Origin: Shewanella eurypsychrophilus
GTDB lineage: Bacteria; Pseudomonadota; Gammaproteobacteria; Enterobacterales; Shewanellaceae
Direction: 5' to 3'
Assembly (NCBI RefSeq): GCF_007004545.3
Contig: NZ_CP045503.2
Coordinates: 3,876,102 to 3,940,101 of the forward strand
DNA: 64,000 nt
The notes below the pieces were generated by a model. It did no database searches, had not been told where the DNA came from, and saw nothing but the letters and a program-made list of their open reading frames with translations. Made by a program: the position numbers and the translations under genes. Of this stretch, positions 53,560 to 61,665 are shown piece by piece (position 1 is the first letter of the stretch; the number at the start of each line of letters is the position of its first letter).

Positions 53560-53769
53560 GTGAATCAAGGTGAAGCAGCTCCTATACTCTCAATAGAAGA
53601 TATTCAGAGTTACCTTAATAGCTTGAAACAAGGCTCAGCAGTTAACTCGCAAGCGGACCATGAACTTAATCAAGCGCAATATCAAATTGAAACCACTGCA
53701 TGGGTAAGCAATGAGGAGAGCTTAGGACTGCGCATCCTACATTTAATCGATATCATCAAGCTAATGTAA
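53560..53769 (+). CDS. Small protein with an unclear, possibly lost, start codon
   Basis: The only normal start in frame is GTG at 53560, with no Shine-Dalgarno. The frame is open and coding-like for another 100 bp upstream, to the stop at 53455. In that stretch PSKAYSEKHLFNNSFESEQ reads like real protein but no ATG, GTG or TTG is present. The C-terminal part is an acidic helical region (ILSIEDIQSYLNSLKQG). Family unknown. It may have a non-standard start or be a decaying gene. Confidence 0.5.
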   Translation: MNQGEAAPILSIEDIQSYLNSLKQGSAVNSQADHELNQAQYQIETTAWVSNEESLGLRILHLIDIIKLM

Positions 53770-53868
53770 GCCTACTCCCCCTCTTTGCCCCTTTTCTCCA
53801 CAACAGCTAAGATCCACGATACAATAGCAACTAGCACCACGCCCCTAGTATCAGAAGTCGAGTAAATC

Positions 53869-54585
53869 GTGAAAGTTAGCCTGCGCCTAAGCCAAATAGA
53901 CAAGTTAGTGACTAAACATTATGACCATATCTGGGATTGCTGTTGCGATCATGGTTTTTTAGGTGCAAAACTATTGCAACGCAATGCAGCCCAAACGATC
54001 CACTTTGTCGATATGGTAGAGGAGTTAATGCTTGAGCTGGCCTCTAAGTTACAACAATTTTCGTTGCCTCATTCCAAAGCTGAGACTGATAAGAGCCCCA
54101 AGTGGAAAGTCCACTGTATCGATGTCGTCACCCTCCCTCTGAAAACATACAGGGATAGTGAAACCCACTTGATCATTATTGCCGGCGTCGGTGGCGATCT
54201 ACTGATCCAGCTAGTCAGTCAAATCTTGACTCGTCACCCAGACAAGCACCTCGAGTTTATCCTCTGCCCGGTACATCATAACTATAAGGTCAGAGAGGCT
54301 ATGGCTCAGCTACAGCTGGGATTGGTCCATGAATGCTTACTCAAAGAGAACAAACGTTTCTACGAGATCATGCACCTTTCCACTCAGAGCCAAGTGTCAC
54401 TCTCAAAGGTGGGCTCGCACATGTGGGATCTATCACGGGCTGATGACAAGCTGTACTTAGCAAACACACTTGCCCACTATCAGCGCATACAAAAAAATGT
54501 ACACACAGATAATGAGCAGATAGCCAAGATCATTGCTCACTATCAAGAAATAACAGAGCAAACCGCTTACATTGAAGCCGTTTAA
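53869..54585 (+). CDS. TrmK-like class I methyltransferase
   Basis: 238 residues, resembling tRNA(adenine22-N1) methyltransferase TrmK/YqfN. The SAM-binding motif I is IWDCCCDHGFLGAKLL, in place of the usual DxGxDH form; motif II is IHFVDM. Downstream, LIIIAGVGGDLL and FILCPVHHNYKVREAM fit the TrmK pattern. TrmK acts on tRNA in Gram-positive bacteria; the target here is unproven. GTG start, with weak GAG upstream. Unusually Cys-rich motif I. Confidence 0.8.
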   Translation: MKVSLRLSQIDKLVTKHYDHIWDCCCDHGFLGAKLLQRNAAQTIHFVDMVEELMLELASKLQQFSLPHSKAETDKSPKWKVHCIDVVTLPLKTYRDSETHLIIIAGVGGDLLIQLVSQILTRHPDKHLEFILCPVHHNYKVREAMAQLQLGLVHECLLKENKRFYEIMHLSTQSQVSLSKVGSHMWDLSRADDKLYLANTLAHYQRIQKNVHTDNEQIAKIIAHYQEITEQTAYIEAV

Positions 54586-54698
54586 AGCCCGTCTAATTCA
54601 GACAAGTTCAGACAAAACCACAATGACGCTAGCGATGCGCCTATTATTAAAATGATAAGCGGCTATTGCATCATATTTACCCTTTACTGAGAACTAGT

Positions 54699-55214
54699 AT
54701 GCGCCACTTAAGAACCACCACCCACCCTGAACTCAGAACAACTGAAGGAAAAACCTTCAACCGTAATGCTGCTCGCGGCATTATATTAGATGGTGAGAAT
54801 ATTTTGATGCTCTACACCGAACGCTACCATGATTACAGTATTCCTGGCGGTGGCATCGATGATGGTGAGTCCATTGAAGAGGGCTTGCTTCGAGAGCTTG
54901 AAGAGGAAACTGGGGCTAAGCATATTGAAGTGATGCGCGAGTTTGGCCTGTATGAGGAATTTCGCCCTTGGTACAAAGCTGACTTTGATATCGTTCACAT
55001 GCTGTCCTATTGCTTCGTGTGCAACATTCACCCCGAGCTAGGTGAAACCAAATTAGAAGAACACGAAATTCAAAATGGTATGACGCCTGTTTGGATCAAT
55101 ATTCATGAAGCCATTAAGCACAATGAACACACCATAGCCAACAGCCCTAAGAAGGGGATGTCTATCGAACGTGAGACCTTTCTGCTCAAGTTAATTGTCG
55201 AAGAGTTGCTATAG
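54699..55214 (+). CDS. NUDIX hydrolase
   Basis: 171 residues. The Nudix box is GGIDDGESIEEGLLRELEEE, then TGA, with all catalytic acids. The N-terminal FNRNAARGIILDGENILMLY and C-terminal TPVWINIHEAIKH fit the ADP-ribose/NTP type. The ATG at 54699 is preferred to the TTG at 54666. Substrate unknown. Confidence 0.9.
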   Translation: MRHLRTTTHPELRTTEGKTFNRNAARGIILDGENILMLYTERYHDYSIPGGGIDDGESIEEGLLRELEEETGAKHIEVMREFGLYEEFRPWYKADFDIVHMLSYCFVCNIHPELGETKLEEHEIQNGMTPVWINIHEAIKHNEHTIANSPKKGMSIERETFLLKLIVEELL

Positions 55215-55349
55215 CGTGAAATGAGCAGTAAGAATTTCTTAACTTCTGACTAAGTTATATTCAATATTACAAATCTCAAAATAGCTTACTATTTACTGTA
55301 TTAGCCTTACTCAATAGTAAGGTCAAACAGATAAATAGGCAGGTTCAAG

Positions 55350-55799
55350 ATGAGTTATAAACATATACTTCTCAGCGTGGCTTTGAATAAAGACAGCTAT
55401 AAAACCTTAGAAAAAGCAGCCGATCTGGCCAAACTCAATAATGCAAAGCTCAGTCTTATCCATATCGACCTAGATATTCCTCACACTTATGAAGGCATGC
55501 TTGGGTCAGACTACAAAGAACAAGAGAGTATAGTCCGTGAAGAATCTATAACCTCCATGAAGCGGTTGATTGACTCGTTAGACATTGATGTAGCGCATCA
55601 CTACCCGATACAAAAACAGGTGATCAACGCTGGCGATCTCGACAATGAGATCTTAGATTATATCGACAAGCATGACATTGACCTGCTTATCATGGGGCAT
55701 CATAAATCAAACTTCTTAAGCCAGTTTTTTATCTCACCCACAGAACCTGTGATCCGTAATATGCCTTGCGATCTGATGTTCATTAAACTCGACAACTAA
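55350..55799 (+). CDS. UspA-like universal stress protein
   Basis: 149 residues. It begins MSYKHILLSVALNKDSYKTL and has a Rossmann-like fold with a LLIMGHHKSNFLSQF segment. The ATP-binding GxxGx9G(S/T) motif is absent, as in E. coli UspA, which dimerises and is phosphorylated rather than binding ATP. The AGGT before the ATG is modest. Last ordinary gene before the repeat-rich region. Confidence 0.92.
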   Translation: MSYKHILLSVALNKDSYKTLEKAADLAKLNNAKLSLIHIDLDIPHTYEGMLGSDYKEQESIVREESITSMKRLIDSLDIDVAHHYPIQKQVINAGDLDNEILDYIDKHDIDLLIMGHHKSNFLSQFFISPTEPVIRNMPCDLMFIKLDN

Positions 55800-55807
55800 G
55801 CTAGCTA

Positions 55808-55960
55808 GCCTTCAAATGAAGGCTGATTACATTTTCTGATTTAGCTTCTGGCTGAGTTGGTATTGAGTAGTGAGTTTGAAAGTCGTTCTTTCATTGCTAT
55901 CTATCACCTGCAGTGGGCGCATGTGTAAGTAATCTCTTCGATTGGAGTTTTGGTAGTAAG
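55808..55960 (+). repeat. Partial, diverged copy of the tandem repeat
   Basis: It shares AGCCTTCAAATGAAGGCTGATTACATTTTCTGATT with copies A and B (given here as a start motif AGCCTTC then ATTACATTTTCTGATT), and the later GTTTGAAAGTCGTTCTTTCATTG. The middle and end have diverged. Confidence 0.65.
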
Positions 55961-56070
55961 CCTAAGCTTTAATTGGTTGATAAATTTTACTCTGACCCGA
56001 TTAATGCTTTGAAAGATAAGACAGACATAACTTTGCCCATGCGTCATACACATTATTTAAAGCAGAAGTA

Positions 56071-56188
56071 TCACCACGGAGCGCTTCGCTACACGGAGAA
56101 CACGGAGGTAAAGATTGAGCTAAAAGTTGAGAGTTGCAAAGGCTTTAGCTGTTGCCTTTCTCCGTGCCCTCTGTGTTCTCCGTGGTGA
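56071..56188. repeat. Imperfect inverted repeat with ACGGAG units
   Basis: TCACCACGGAG, an 11-bp insert, then ACGGAGAACACGGAGG (56071-56107) faces CTCTGTGTTCTCCGTGGTGA (56169-56188), with CTTTCTCCGTG just before it. A long stem with an AT-rich loop. Resembles dispersed hairpin units seen in many bacteria. Confidence 0.75.
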
Positions 56189-56250
56189 ATCGCTTTTATT
56201 CATTTTTTAAATCTCTTTTGAGTTAGTGCGGGTAATCTAGCTCATTTATG

Positions 56251-56616
56251 CCCCAAAGTGAGCCAGCCTTCGAATGAAGACTTATTACATTGTCGTTGAT
56301 ACTTCCGTCTTTCCGGCAGAGATTTTGAGCCGGAATCCAGCACTTGTTGGATGGTTTGTTTGAAGGTCGTACCTTCAATGTAACCAAACGCCTGTCCGGC
56401 GAGGTATGTGTAGTTACTTCTGCGAAACGCCGCAATCACATCCCTGTGGGCTCTACCAAAACATTTGACCGCCACAGATGGTGGAAATGCCGAAAAATGT
56501 AGGGAACATTTTCGGCCATGTTTTGGAAACATGCAGCCGCACCTACACTGAGGTTTTCACAAGCAGACTATCTCTTCAGTTTAGGCTTATGGCTAGTATC
56601 CCGTAACTCATCTCTA
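56251..56616 (+). repeat. Tandem repeat copy A (uninterrupted)
   Basis: Begins CCCCAAAGTGAGCCAGCC, then TTCGAATGAAGAC; runs through GTTTGAAGGTCGTACC, ACTTCTGCGAAACGC (56416), a complex hairpin from CCAAAACAT (56456) to ATGTTTTGG (56526), GCAGCCGCA (56533-56541), and CCTACACTGAGG. It is the empty site for the IS in copy B. Confidence 0.85.
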
Positions 56617-56829
56617 CCCCAAAGTGAGCCAGCCTTCGAATGAAGACGGATTACATTTTCTGATTGAGGTTGTGGCATCATTGATACTTGGAAGCGTGTT
56701 TGAAAGTCGTACTTTCATGGCAACCTAACGCTTCCCAGCGGGGGCTATGTAGATACTTCTGCGAAACGCTGTAAATATGTCCCTATACGCTCTGCGATTT
56801 CATCCCTGAAATCGAAGCTCGCAGCCGCA
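56617..56829 (+). repeat. Tandem repeat copy B, left part
   Basis: Starts with the same CCCCAAAGTGAGCCAGCC as copy A, 366 bp downstream, and ends at GCAGCCGCA directly before the IS. It has a shorter hairpin, GATTTCA-TCC-CTGAAATC, in the variable position. The right part resumes at 58207. Confidence 0.85.
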
Positions 56830-56845
56830 TATATGGACCCATCCC

Positions 56846-57100
56846 GTTTGCAAGACATTTGATATCAATTATGAGAAGAGTTCATTGCACCCATATATTC
56901 GGCCTATTTATGAGGTTAACCTCTGGCCCTGATGGATATGTGCCTCTACTTTCCTTATCATCCCTGCGGCTTCTTTAGAGCCTATGCTGTCGTAAGGTTT
57001 TAAGTAGAGCAGTCTGACTGTCTCATCATCAAATCAAGTGTCATAGCAACTTGCTGGTATGTTTTACGCTAACTCGGTTCGTCTTACTTTAGGACCACTG
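56846..57100 (-). ncRNA. Candidate seekRNA/bridge RNA region of the IS1111-group element
   Basis: 255 bp of non-coding sequence between the transposase stop and the right subterminal repeat. In IS1111-group elements the guide RNA is encoded on this side, downstream of the transposase. No fold was computed; the call rests on group and position. Confidence 0.55.
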
Positions 57101-58117
57101 CTACGCAAATGTCCTATATTCATCTTCCCTAGCGGCGATAGCCCAGGTTATTCTTGCAAGCTTGTTAGCCACTGCAACACAGGCCTTATTAAACCCCTTT
57201 CTTTCTGCCAAAGCGTATGCCCAGCGGCTCAACCTATCTTGTTTTCCTCCGCAGTGCTGCAAGACCGCTCTTGCTCCATGTATAAACAAAGTTCGTAAAT
57301 AGGCATTGCCTCTTTTGCTTATCCCTAGCAGGTTATCTTTGCCGCCACTGCTATGTTGTCTTGGCACTAAGCCACACCAAGCTGAGAAGTGCCTACCATT
57401 GGAGAAGTCTTTTCCTTCACCCACTGCCGCATAAAAAGCTGTCGAAGTGACAGGACCAATACCTGGAGATGTCTCTATACGCAGGCAAACAGGGTTTGTA
57501 TTTCTCTCTTCTACTATCTGCGTATCACAGCTTTTTAGGCGTTTCTCTATATCGGTAAATTCTTCATGCAACTGATTGAATATGTACCGTCCTTTCACTG
57601 TCAGTTCATTGTTCTCATCAGATAAAGTGTCAGGAAGCGCTTTCCTAAAGGCCGCTTTGCTTTTTGCTATTACGATGCCGTATTCTGCCAGCATGCCTCT
57701 AACCTGGTTGACTAAGGCGGTAGACTGTTTGTTTAGACGTTCCCTCATTCGGTGAAGCATCTGTACATCCTGCTGCTCGACAGGCTTTGGCTGTACGAAG
57801 CGCATATTTGCTCTTTGGGCTGCCTCAGCTATTGCGAGCGCATCGTTATAATCATTTTTATTACCAGGCCTGTATGGAATGACGTATTGAGGGGCTATCA
57901 ATTTGACTTCATGGCCTACCTTTTGAAACTCTCTAGCCCAGTAATTAGCTCCACCACAAGCCTCCATGACAACAAGGCTTGGCTCTACTTGTGCAAAAAA
58001 ATGAATTAAGTCTTTACGCTTAATCATTTTCTTTTTGACAAGCTTTCCTGCTTTATTCACGCCAACAAAATGGAAAACAGACTTTGCGATATCTAAACCA
58101 ATTGTAGTAATCTTCAT
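57101..58117 (-). CDS. tnp: IS110-family transposase (DEDD type)
   Basis: About 338 residues, with start at ATG 58117 (MKITTIGLDIAKSVFH). The N-terminal RuvC-like DEDD domain has D9 in GLDIAK, E in VVMEACGG, and DYNDALAIAEA with the last acids. The C-terminal transposase_20 domain has RIETSPGIGPVTSTAF and the conserved Ser-containing GLVPRQHSSGGKDNLLGISKRGNAYLR. It works with an RNA guide to recombine the element at a short target. A longer frame upstream from 58204 lies in the inverted-repeat end and is not coding. Confidence 0.94.
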   Translation of the reverse strand: MKITTIGLDIAKSVFHFVGVNKAGKLVKKKMIKRKDLIHFFAQVEPSLVVMEACGGANYWAREFQKVGHEVKLIAPQYVIPYRPGNKNDYNDALAIAEAAQRANMRFVQPKPVEQQDVQMLHRMRERLNKQSTALVNQVRGMLAEYGIVIAKSKAAFRKALPDTLSDENNELTVKGRYIFNQLHEEFTDIEKRLKSCDTQIVEERNTNPVCLRIETSPGIGPVTSTAFYAAVGEGKDFSNGRHFSAWCGLVPRQHSSGGKDNLLGISKRGNAYLRTLFIHGARAVLQHCGGKQDRLSRWAYALAERKGFNKACVAVANKLARITWAIAAREDEYRTFA

Positions 58118-58206
58118 GGTGGACCCGTCCTCTTTCTGATGAGTTGTAGCAACTTCATCGTGGCCCATTGTGAGGCCGATTAAAAGGGGATGGGTCCATT
58201 CCATTA

Positions 58207-58284
58207 CCTACACTGAGGTTTTCACAAGCAGTCTATCTCTTCAGTTTAGGTTTATTGCTAGGCTTCGTAACTCACTTCTGCCCC
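58207..58284 (+). repeat. Tandem repeat copy B, right part
   Basis: CCTACACTGAGGTTTTCACA, then AGCAGTCTATCTCTTCAGTT matches copy A from 56542, and ends in the junction motif CGTAACTCACTTCTGCCCC (58266-58284). Confidence 0.88.
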
Positions 58285-58529
58285 TAAATCATTTAGAGCT
58301 TGAATTCTAGCCATGTCGTTGAGCTCCTTTATTGATTAGATTTACTAATTTCATTCTTTTGGTTATACAGTTTACGCATTGAAACAGAAGCTATTACTGA
58401 AACTTCTATATTAAGCTTTGAACTCGATTTGGTTGAAGGTATTGGTGGTCGAAGAACATGTAACGATATCGAATTTTGTATATAATTATGCTGATATTTG
58501 ACGAATCGACATCACCAAGGGACAAGTTA
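58285..58529. other. AT-rich region before the small secreted protein
   Basis: No further gene seen. AAGGGAC at about 58517 is the ribosome-binding site for the next gene. Confidence 0.4.
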
Positions 58530-58880
58530 ATGAATAGGCTATTAGCGATATCACTAGCAATATGCTCATTTTCAGCTGTGGCAGCAGACCTTCCGACCCA
58601 TGAAGAAGCTCAAGCTCAAATAAAGAAATGTGGAGAAATTGCACAAATTGCGAGTGGCATGCTAGCTGCTGCTACCGTTGATAATATACCGAAAGAAGAG
58701 ATGGAGTCCAAATTTCGTAGACTTGAAGTATCATCCGATAACGAGAGAAAGTCTGTTAATTTTGGTAAAAGAGTCATGAATCATGCATATAAAGCTGCTG
58801 AGTCTGGAGCTACTCGTGGTTTCATTGATTTCTATTATGATGCTTGCTTAAATAACTTCAACAAATTTAAAGACCTGTAA
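58530..58880 (+). CDS. Small secreted protein of unknown function
   Basis: 116 residues with a signal peptide (MNRLLAISLAICSFSAVAA). The mature part is helical with two Cys (KKCGEIAQIASGM, YDACLNNFNKF), which could pair across a hairpin. I chose the ATG at 58530, with AAGGGA 8 nt upstream; an open frame extends to 58476. No family recognised. It sits alone between repeat junction motifs and is more AT-rich than its neighbours, a sign of acquired DNA. Confidence 0.72.
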   Translation: MNRLLAISLAICSFSAVAADLPTHEEAQAQIKKCGEIAQIASGMLAAATVDNIPKEEMESKFRRLEVSSDNERKSVNFGKRVMNHAYKAAESGATRGFIDFYYDACLNNFNKFKDL

Positions 58881-59190
58881 AGGCATCGACAATTGTGCGT
58901 TCATATTAAAGTTTGATAAATCATAATAAAGTCTGACCATTTATAATATAGTTTGATAATTTCTCGCATTTTTGCAGGCAGAAACGGGTTAGGAGTAACA
59001 CATTTCTGCCCCTTTATGTGTTTACAAAGCAAGTCGATAGTCGATTCCGTAAGTAGTTTCACCTTACTTTTCCTTATATCAGGCTATTTTCAGTAATGCT
59101 TGAAAACTACCAATATCGATTATTGCGCAAATCCTATGCATTTGTATATGATGCCTTTATAGCCTCTAGATTCAAATTGGATGAATACAT
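58881..59190. other. Segment between the two cassette-like genes
   Basis: Holds the junction motif GTAACACATTTCTGCCCC (58995-59012), with GGCAGAAA just upstream giving a small hairpin with TTTCTGCC. Otherwise AT-rich and without a gene. Confidence 0.6.
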
Positions 59191-59580
59191 ATGACGTTAA
59201 TCGAGCAAATAGTTAATCGTGAAATCGATGCCGTAATTGTTTATGAATCAATAGAAGTAATTGCTTTTGCAGACCATGATCCGATTAACTTTGGACATAT
59301 ACTTATTGCACCTAAGAAACCGTACGCATCTTTTCCCGATTTACCAGAAAAAGTGCTCAGTGAAATCAATACGGTAGCTAAGGTTTTTTATCAAAGGATT
59401 GCATCAAAATATAATCCTGATGGAATTAGCTTCATCCAGAATAACGGTGACTTTAATGATTTAGGTCATTATCACCTTCACATATTCCCAAGATTTCATG
59501 ATGATAAGTTCGGATGGACGAGTAGTAATTTAGGAGTGCAAACACTCGATACACTGAGAGCTTCGTTAGATGATATTTGA
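59191..59580 (+). CDS. HIT-family protein
   Basis: 129 residues, histidine-triad nucleotide hydrolase/transferase fold. The catalytic triad is in GHYHLHIFPRF, and the N-terminal FADHDPINFGHILIAPK is typical of the HIT fold. AT-rich compared with neighbours, and isolated between repeats, so probably acquired. Substrate unknown; members hydrolyse AMP derivatives. Confidence 0.9.
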   Translation: MTLIEQIVNREIDAVIVYESIEVIAFADHDPINFGHILIAPKKPYASFPDLPEKVLSEINTVAKVFYQRIASKYNPDGISFIQNNGDFNDLGHYHLHIFPRFHDDKFGWTSSNLGVQTLDTLRASLDDI

Positions 59581-59687
59581 TGCTCTTTGCTTCTCGAAAC
59601 CGTGTTAAACCGTCAACTATTAAAGCTGTGTTAATTAGTAATTTGGACTACAAAAAGTTATGCAAAGGGTATAATTTGCTCGAAGTT

Positions 59688-59706
59688 CGTAACACACTTC
59701 TGTCCA
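59688..59706. repeat. Junction motif after the HIT gene
   Basis: CGTAACACACTTCTGTCCA, close to the motif at 56602, 58266 and 58995. Confidence 0.6.
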
Positions 59707-59770
59707 TAAACGTGTTTAGTTATCACAAGCCAGTAAAACTAAAATCGAAGACATAAATAACCAGGTTTGA

Positions 59771-59846
59771 ACGCGGCTGTGGCCGTCCATTACATGGACG
59801 TCATGGCCGAGGCTATAGGGATATATTCACGCCGTGTCGCAGAAGT
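59771..59846 (-). repeat. Inverted copy C of the hairpin repeat core
   Basis: On the minus strand this reads ACTTCTGCGACACGGC, then TCCCTATAGCC, a hairpin with GTCCAT-GTA-ATGGAC inside GGCC arms, and AGCCGCG. It follows the plan of copies A and B with another hairpin in the variable slot. Confidence 0.75.
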
Positions 59847-59871
59847 GTTTGCACTTAAGCTTGCTGCAGGC

Positions 59872-59985
59872 AATAGGTAACAATGAAGTTATGTTTACCT
59901 GAAAATAATCCAATACAAAGTTAGCCTAATGAAATCAATTAAATGGATATTTAAGTAACTTGTGATCCGACAAGTCATCACATTT
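59872..59985 (+). repeat. Diverged direct repeat R1
   Basis: Shares the order AACAATGAAG, TTAGCC, AATGAAA, ATATTT, and AACTTGTGATCCGACAAGT with R2 at 60075. Confidence 0.7.
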
Positions 59986-60074
59986 TTGTCCATATAAGTC
60001 TTTGCACTTAAGGTCACTCATTCACATCCTTGTGATCGTGACATTCGTAAATCCATTTACAGCACCTGCTGCAA

Positions 60075-60190
60075 GCAATAAACACCAATGAAGCTATGGT
60101 TCTCAATAAACTAACCAAATACCGAATTAGCCCAATGAAACCACAATAGATATTTCAGGAACTTGTTATCCGACAAGTATCAACCCAATG
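60075..60190 (+). repeat. Diverged direct repeat R2
   Basis: Contains ACCAATGAAGCTATGGTT, TTAGCCCAATGAAACC, AGATATTTCAGGAACTTG, and TTATCCGACAAGT, matching R1 in the same order. Both are preceded by TTGCACTTAAG and GCTGCA-GCAATA. Several ACTTGTC/GACAAG units follow up to 60270. Confidence 0.7.
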
Positions 60191-60271
60191 AGACCAAATC
60201 CCTAAAAGCTACTTGTCACTTGCTATCAGGCAAGCTCCAAGTAGCTGGTAAGTTTCAAGTAGCTGACAAGA

Positions 60272-61501
60272 TTAAAAATTAACGAACAGGTTAATGATCA
60301 TCGCATTGACGATATCGATAAAGAAACCACACACCAAAGGTACGATAATAAAGGCTCTGTGCGCCGCACCATATTGCTGGGAAACGGCTGTCATATTCAC
60401 TATCGCCGTTGCAGTTGAACCTAAAGTCACACCACCAAAACCGGAACAGATCACCGCCGCTTCATAATCTTTGCCCATCATCCTGAACACGATAAACACA
60501 GTAAATAAGATAGATAGCGTGACTTGAAGTGCCATTACCACTGAGATATACGCAAGGCTCCCCTCAAGCTCCCAAATTTTGAGACTCATCAATGCCATCG
60601 TCAGGAACATACCCAGACAGATATCTTGGATCAGCGACAAGCCTTTAGAGGCATCCTCAACATAGCTTCTATCTTTCTCTTTATCTCGATTCAGATAAGC
60701 ACGGCCAATATTACCTATGATGATACCGGCTAAAAGACAGGCAACAAACATGGGCAATTTAAGCCCTGCACCTTGTAGGCCTAAATCGATAAAGTAACCA
60801 ATTATCAAGGTGACGTTAAGCCACAGCCAAGCACGCAATACCCCAAAATAATCCACCTGAATATGCTTAGCGTTTTTGTTATGACTCGCACCGATATCTA
60901 AGTTGTCATCAAGGTTAGGCTTTACCTGATGACGCTTCATCAAATATGCCGCGATTGGGCCACCAATCACACAAGCAGCAATAAGACCTAAGGTGTTTGA
61001 CGCTATACCTAACTCACTGGCATTGACGATCCCTAGCTCCTCAACAAATGTTGGCGTCCAGGCCATTGCCGTGCCGACGCCACCAATGAGAGAGATTGAA
61101 CCTGACATCAAACCTGCTTTGGGGTCTAGACCAAATAGGGTTGCAACACTCACCCCCATGAAGTTTTGCAGGAAGATAAACACACTCGATAACATCAGCA
61201 AAATAAGTAAGGGCTTACCGCCTTTGAGCAGAGTCACAATATCCGCTTTTAAGCCAATGCCGGCAAAGAAGTAAAGCAGTAAGATATCCCTGACCTCTAA
61301 ATTGAACTCAATCTGAATGCCAAACGCATAATAGAGGATCCCCACAATTGTCGCACAGGCAAAACCACCGACAACAGGCTCAGGTATGCTGTATTTACGC
61401 AATAGCTCGTAACGAGAGATGATCGCTTTGCCGATAAATAGCGCAATAATCGCTAAGGTAAATGATACAAAGTCTTTTATTTCGACTATCTGGGGTTCCA
61501 T
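60272..61501 (-). CDS. gltS: Sodium/glutamate symporter GltS
   Basis: 409 residues, ESS family. Ten-helix membrane protein that imports glutamate with Na+. Two inverted structural repeats each carry a re-entrant Gly-rich motif: SISLIGGVGTAMAWTP in the first half and CSGFGGVTLGSTATAIVNM in the second. The N-terminal helix VSFTLAIIALFIGKAI is followed by EPVVGGFACATIVG. GGAGG lies about 9 nt before the ATG. It stands alone, after the repeat region and before the MITE-like element. Confidence 0.96.
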   Translation of the reverse strand: MEPQIVEIKDFVSFTLAIIALFIGKAIISRYELLRKYSIPEPVVGGFACATIVGILYYAFGIQIEFNLEVRDILLLYFFAGIGLKADIVTLLKGGKPLLILLMLSSVFIFLQNFMGVSVATLFGLDPKAGLMSGSISLIGGVGTAMAWTPTFVEELGIVNASELGIASNTLGLIAACVIGGPIAAYLMKRHQVKPNLDDNLDIGASHNKNAKHIQVDYFGVLRAWLWLNVTLIIGYFIDLGLQGAGLKLPMFVACLLAGIIIGNIGRAYLNRDKEKDRSYVEDASKGLSLIQDICLGMFLTMALMSLKIWELEGSLAYISVVMALQVTLSILFTVFIVFRMMGKDYEAAVICSGFGGVTLGSTATAIVNMTAVSQQYGAAHRAFIIVPLVCGFFIDIVNAMIINLFVNF

Positions 61502-61665
61502 CTAATTATCTTCCTCCATAATTTTTCATTAGTTTACATAAAATTAACACCCTATTGTAGGGAGAAGATTAATATAGAGCGAAAACACTGAATTGAAGTT
61601 GAATCAAGTAGAGTAAAAGACTGAATCACTCAGCCTTTTATAGAAAAACAGATGGTAATGATGTA

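Larger units (their letters stand above)
56830..58206 (-). mobile_element. IS110-family element, IS1111 group
   Basis: 1377 bp with no target duplication. Subterminal inverted repeats ATGGACCCATCCC (56833-56845) and GGGATGGGTCCAT (58187-58199) are perfect over 13 bp, 3 bp and 7 bp from the ends. Such offsets are characteristic of the IS1111 group. The ends are defined by copy A of the host repeat: its GCAGCCGCA-CCTACACTG is split exactly here. The transposase is intact. Confidence 0.92.

Noticed and set aside
56242..56532. 96-codon minus-strand frame in the tandem repeats
   Set aside because: It runs through repeat copy A, whose other copies break the frame; spurious proteins of this type are common in such repeats.
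58266..59706. Integron cassette array with attC sites
   Set aside because: No RYYYAAC/GTTRRRY core pairs and no integrase; only a shared junction motif is seen.
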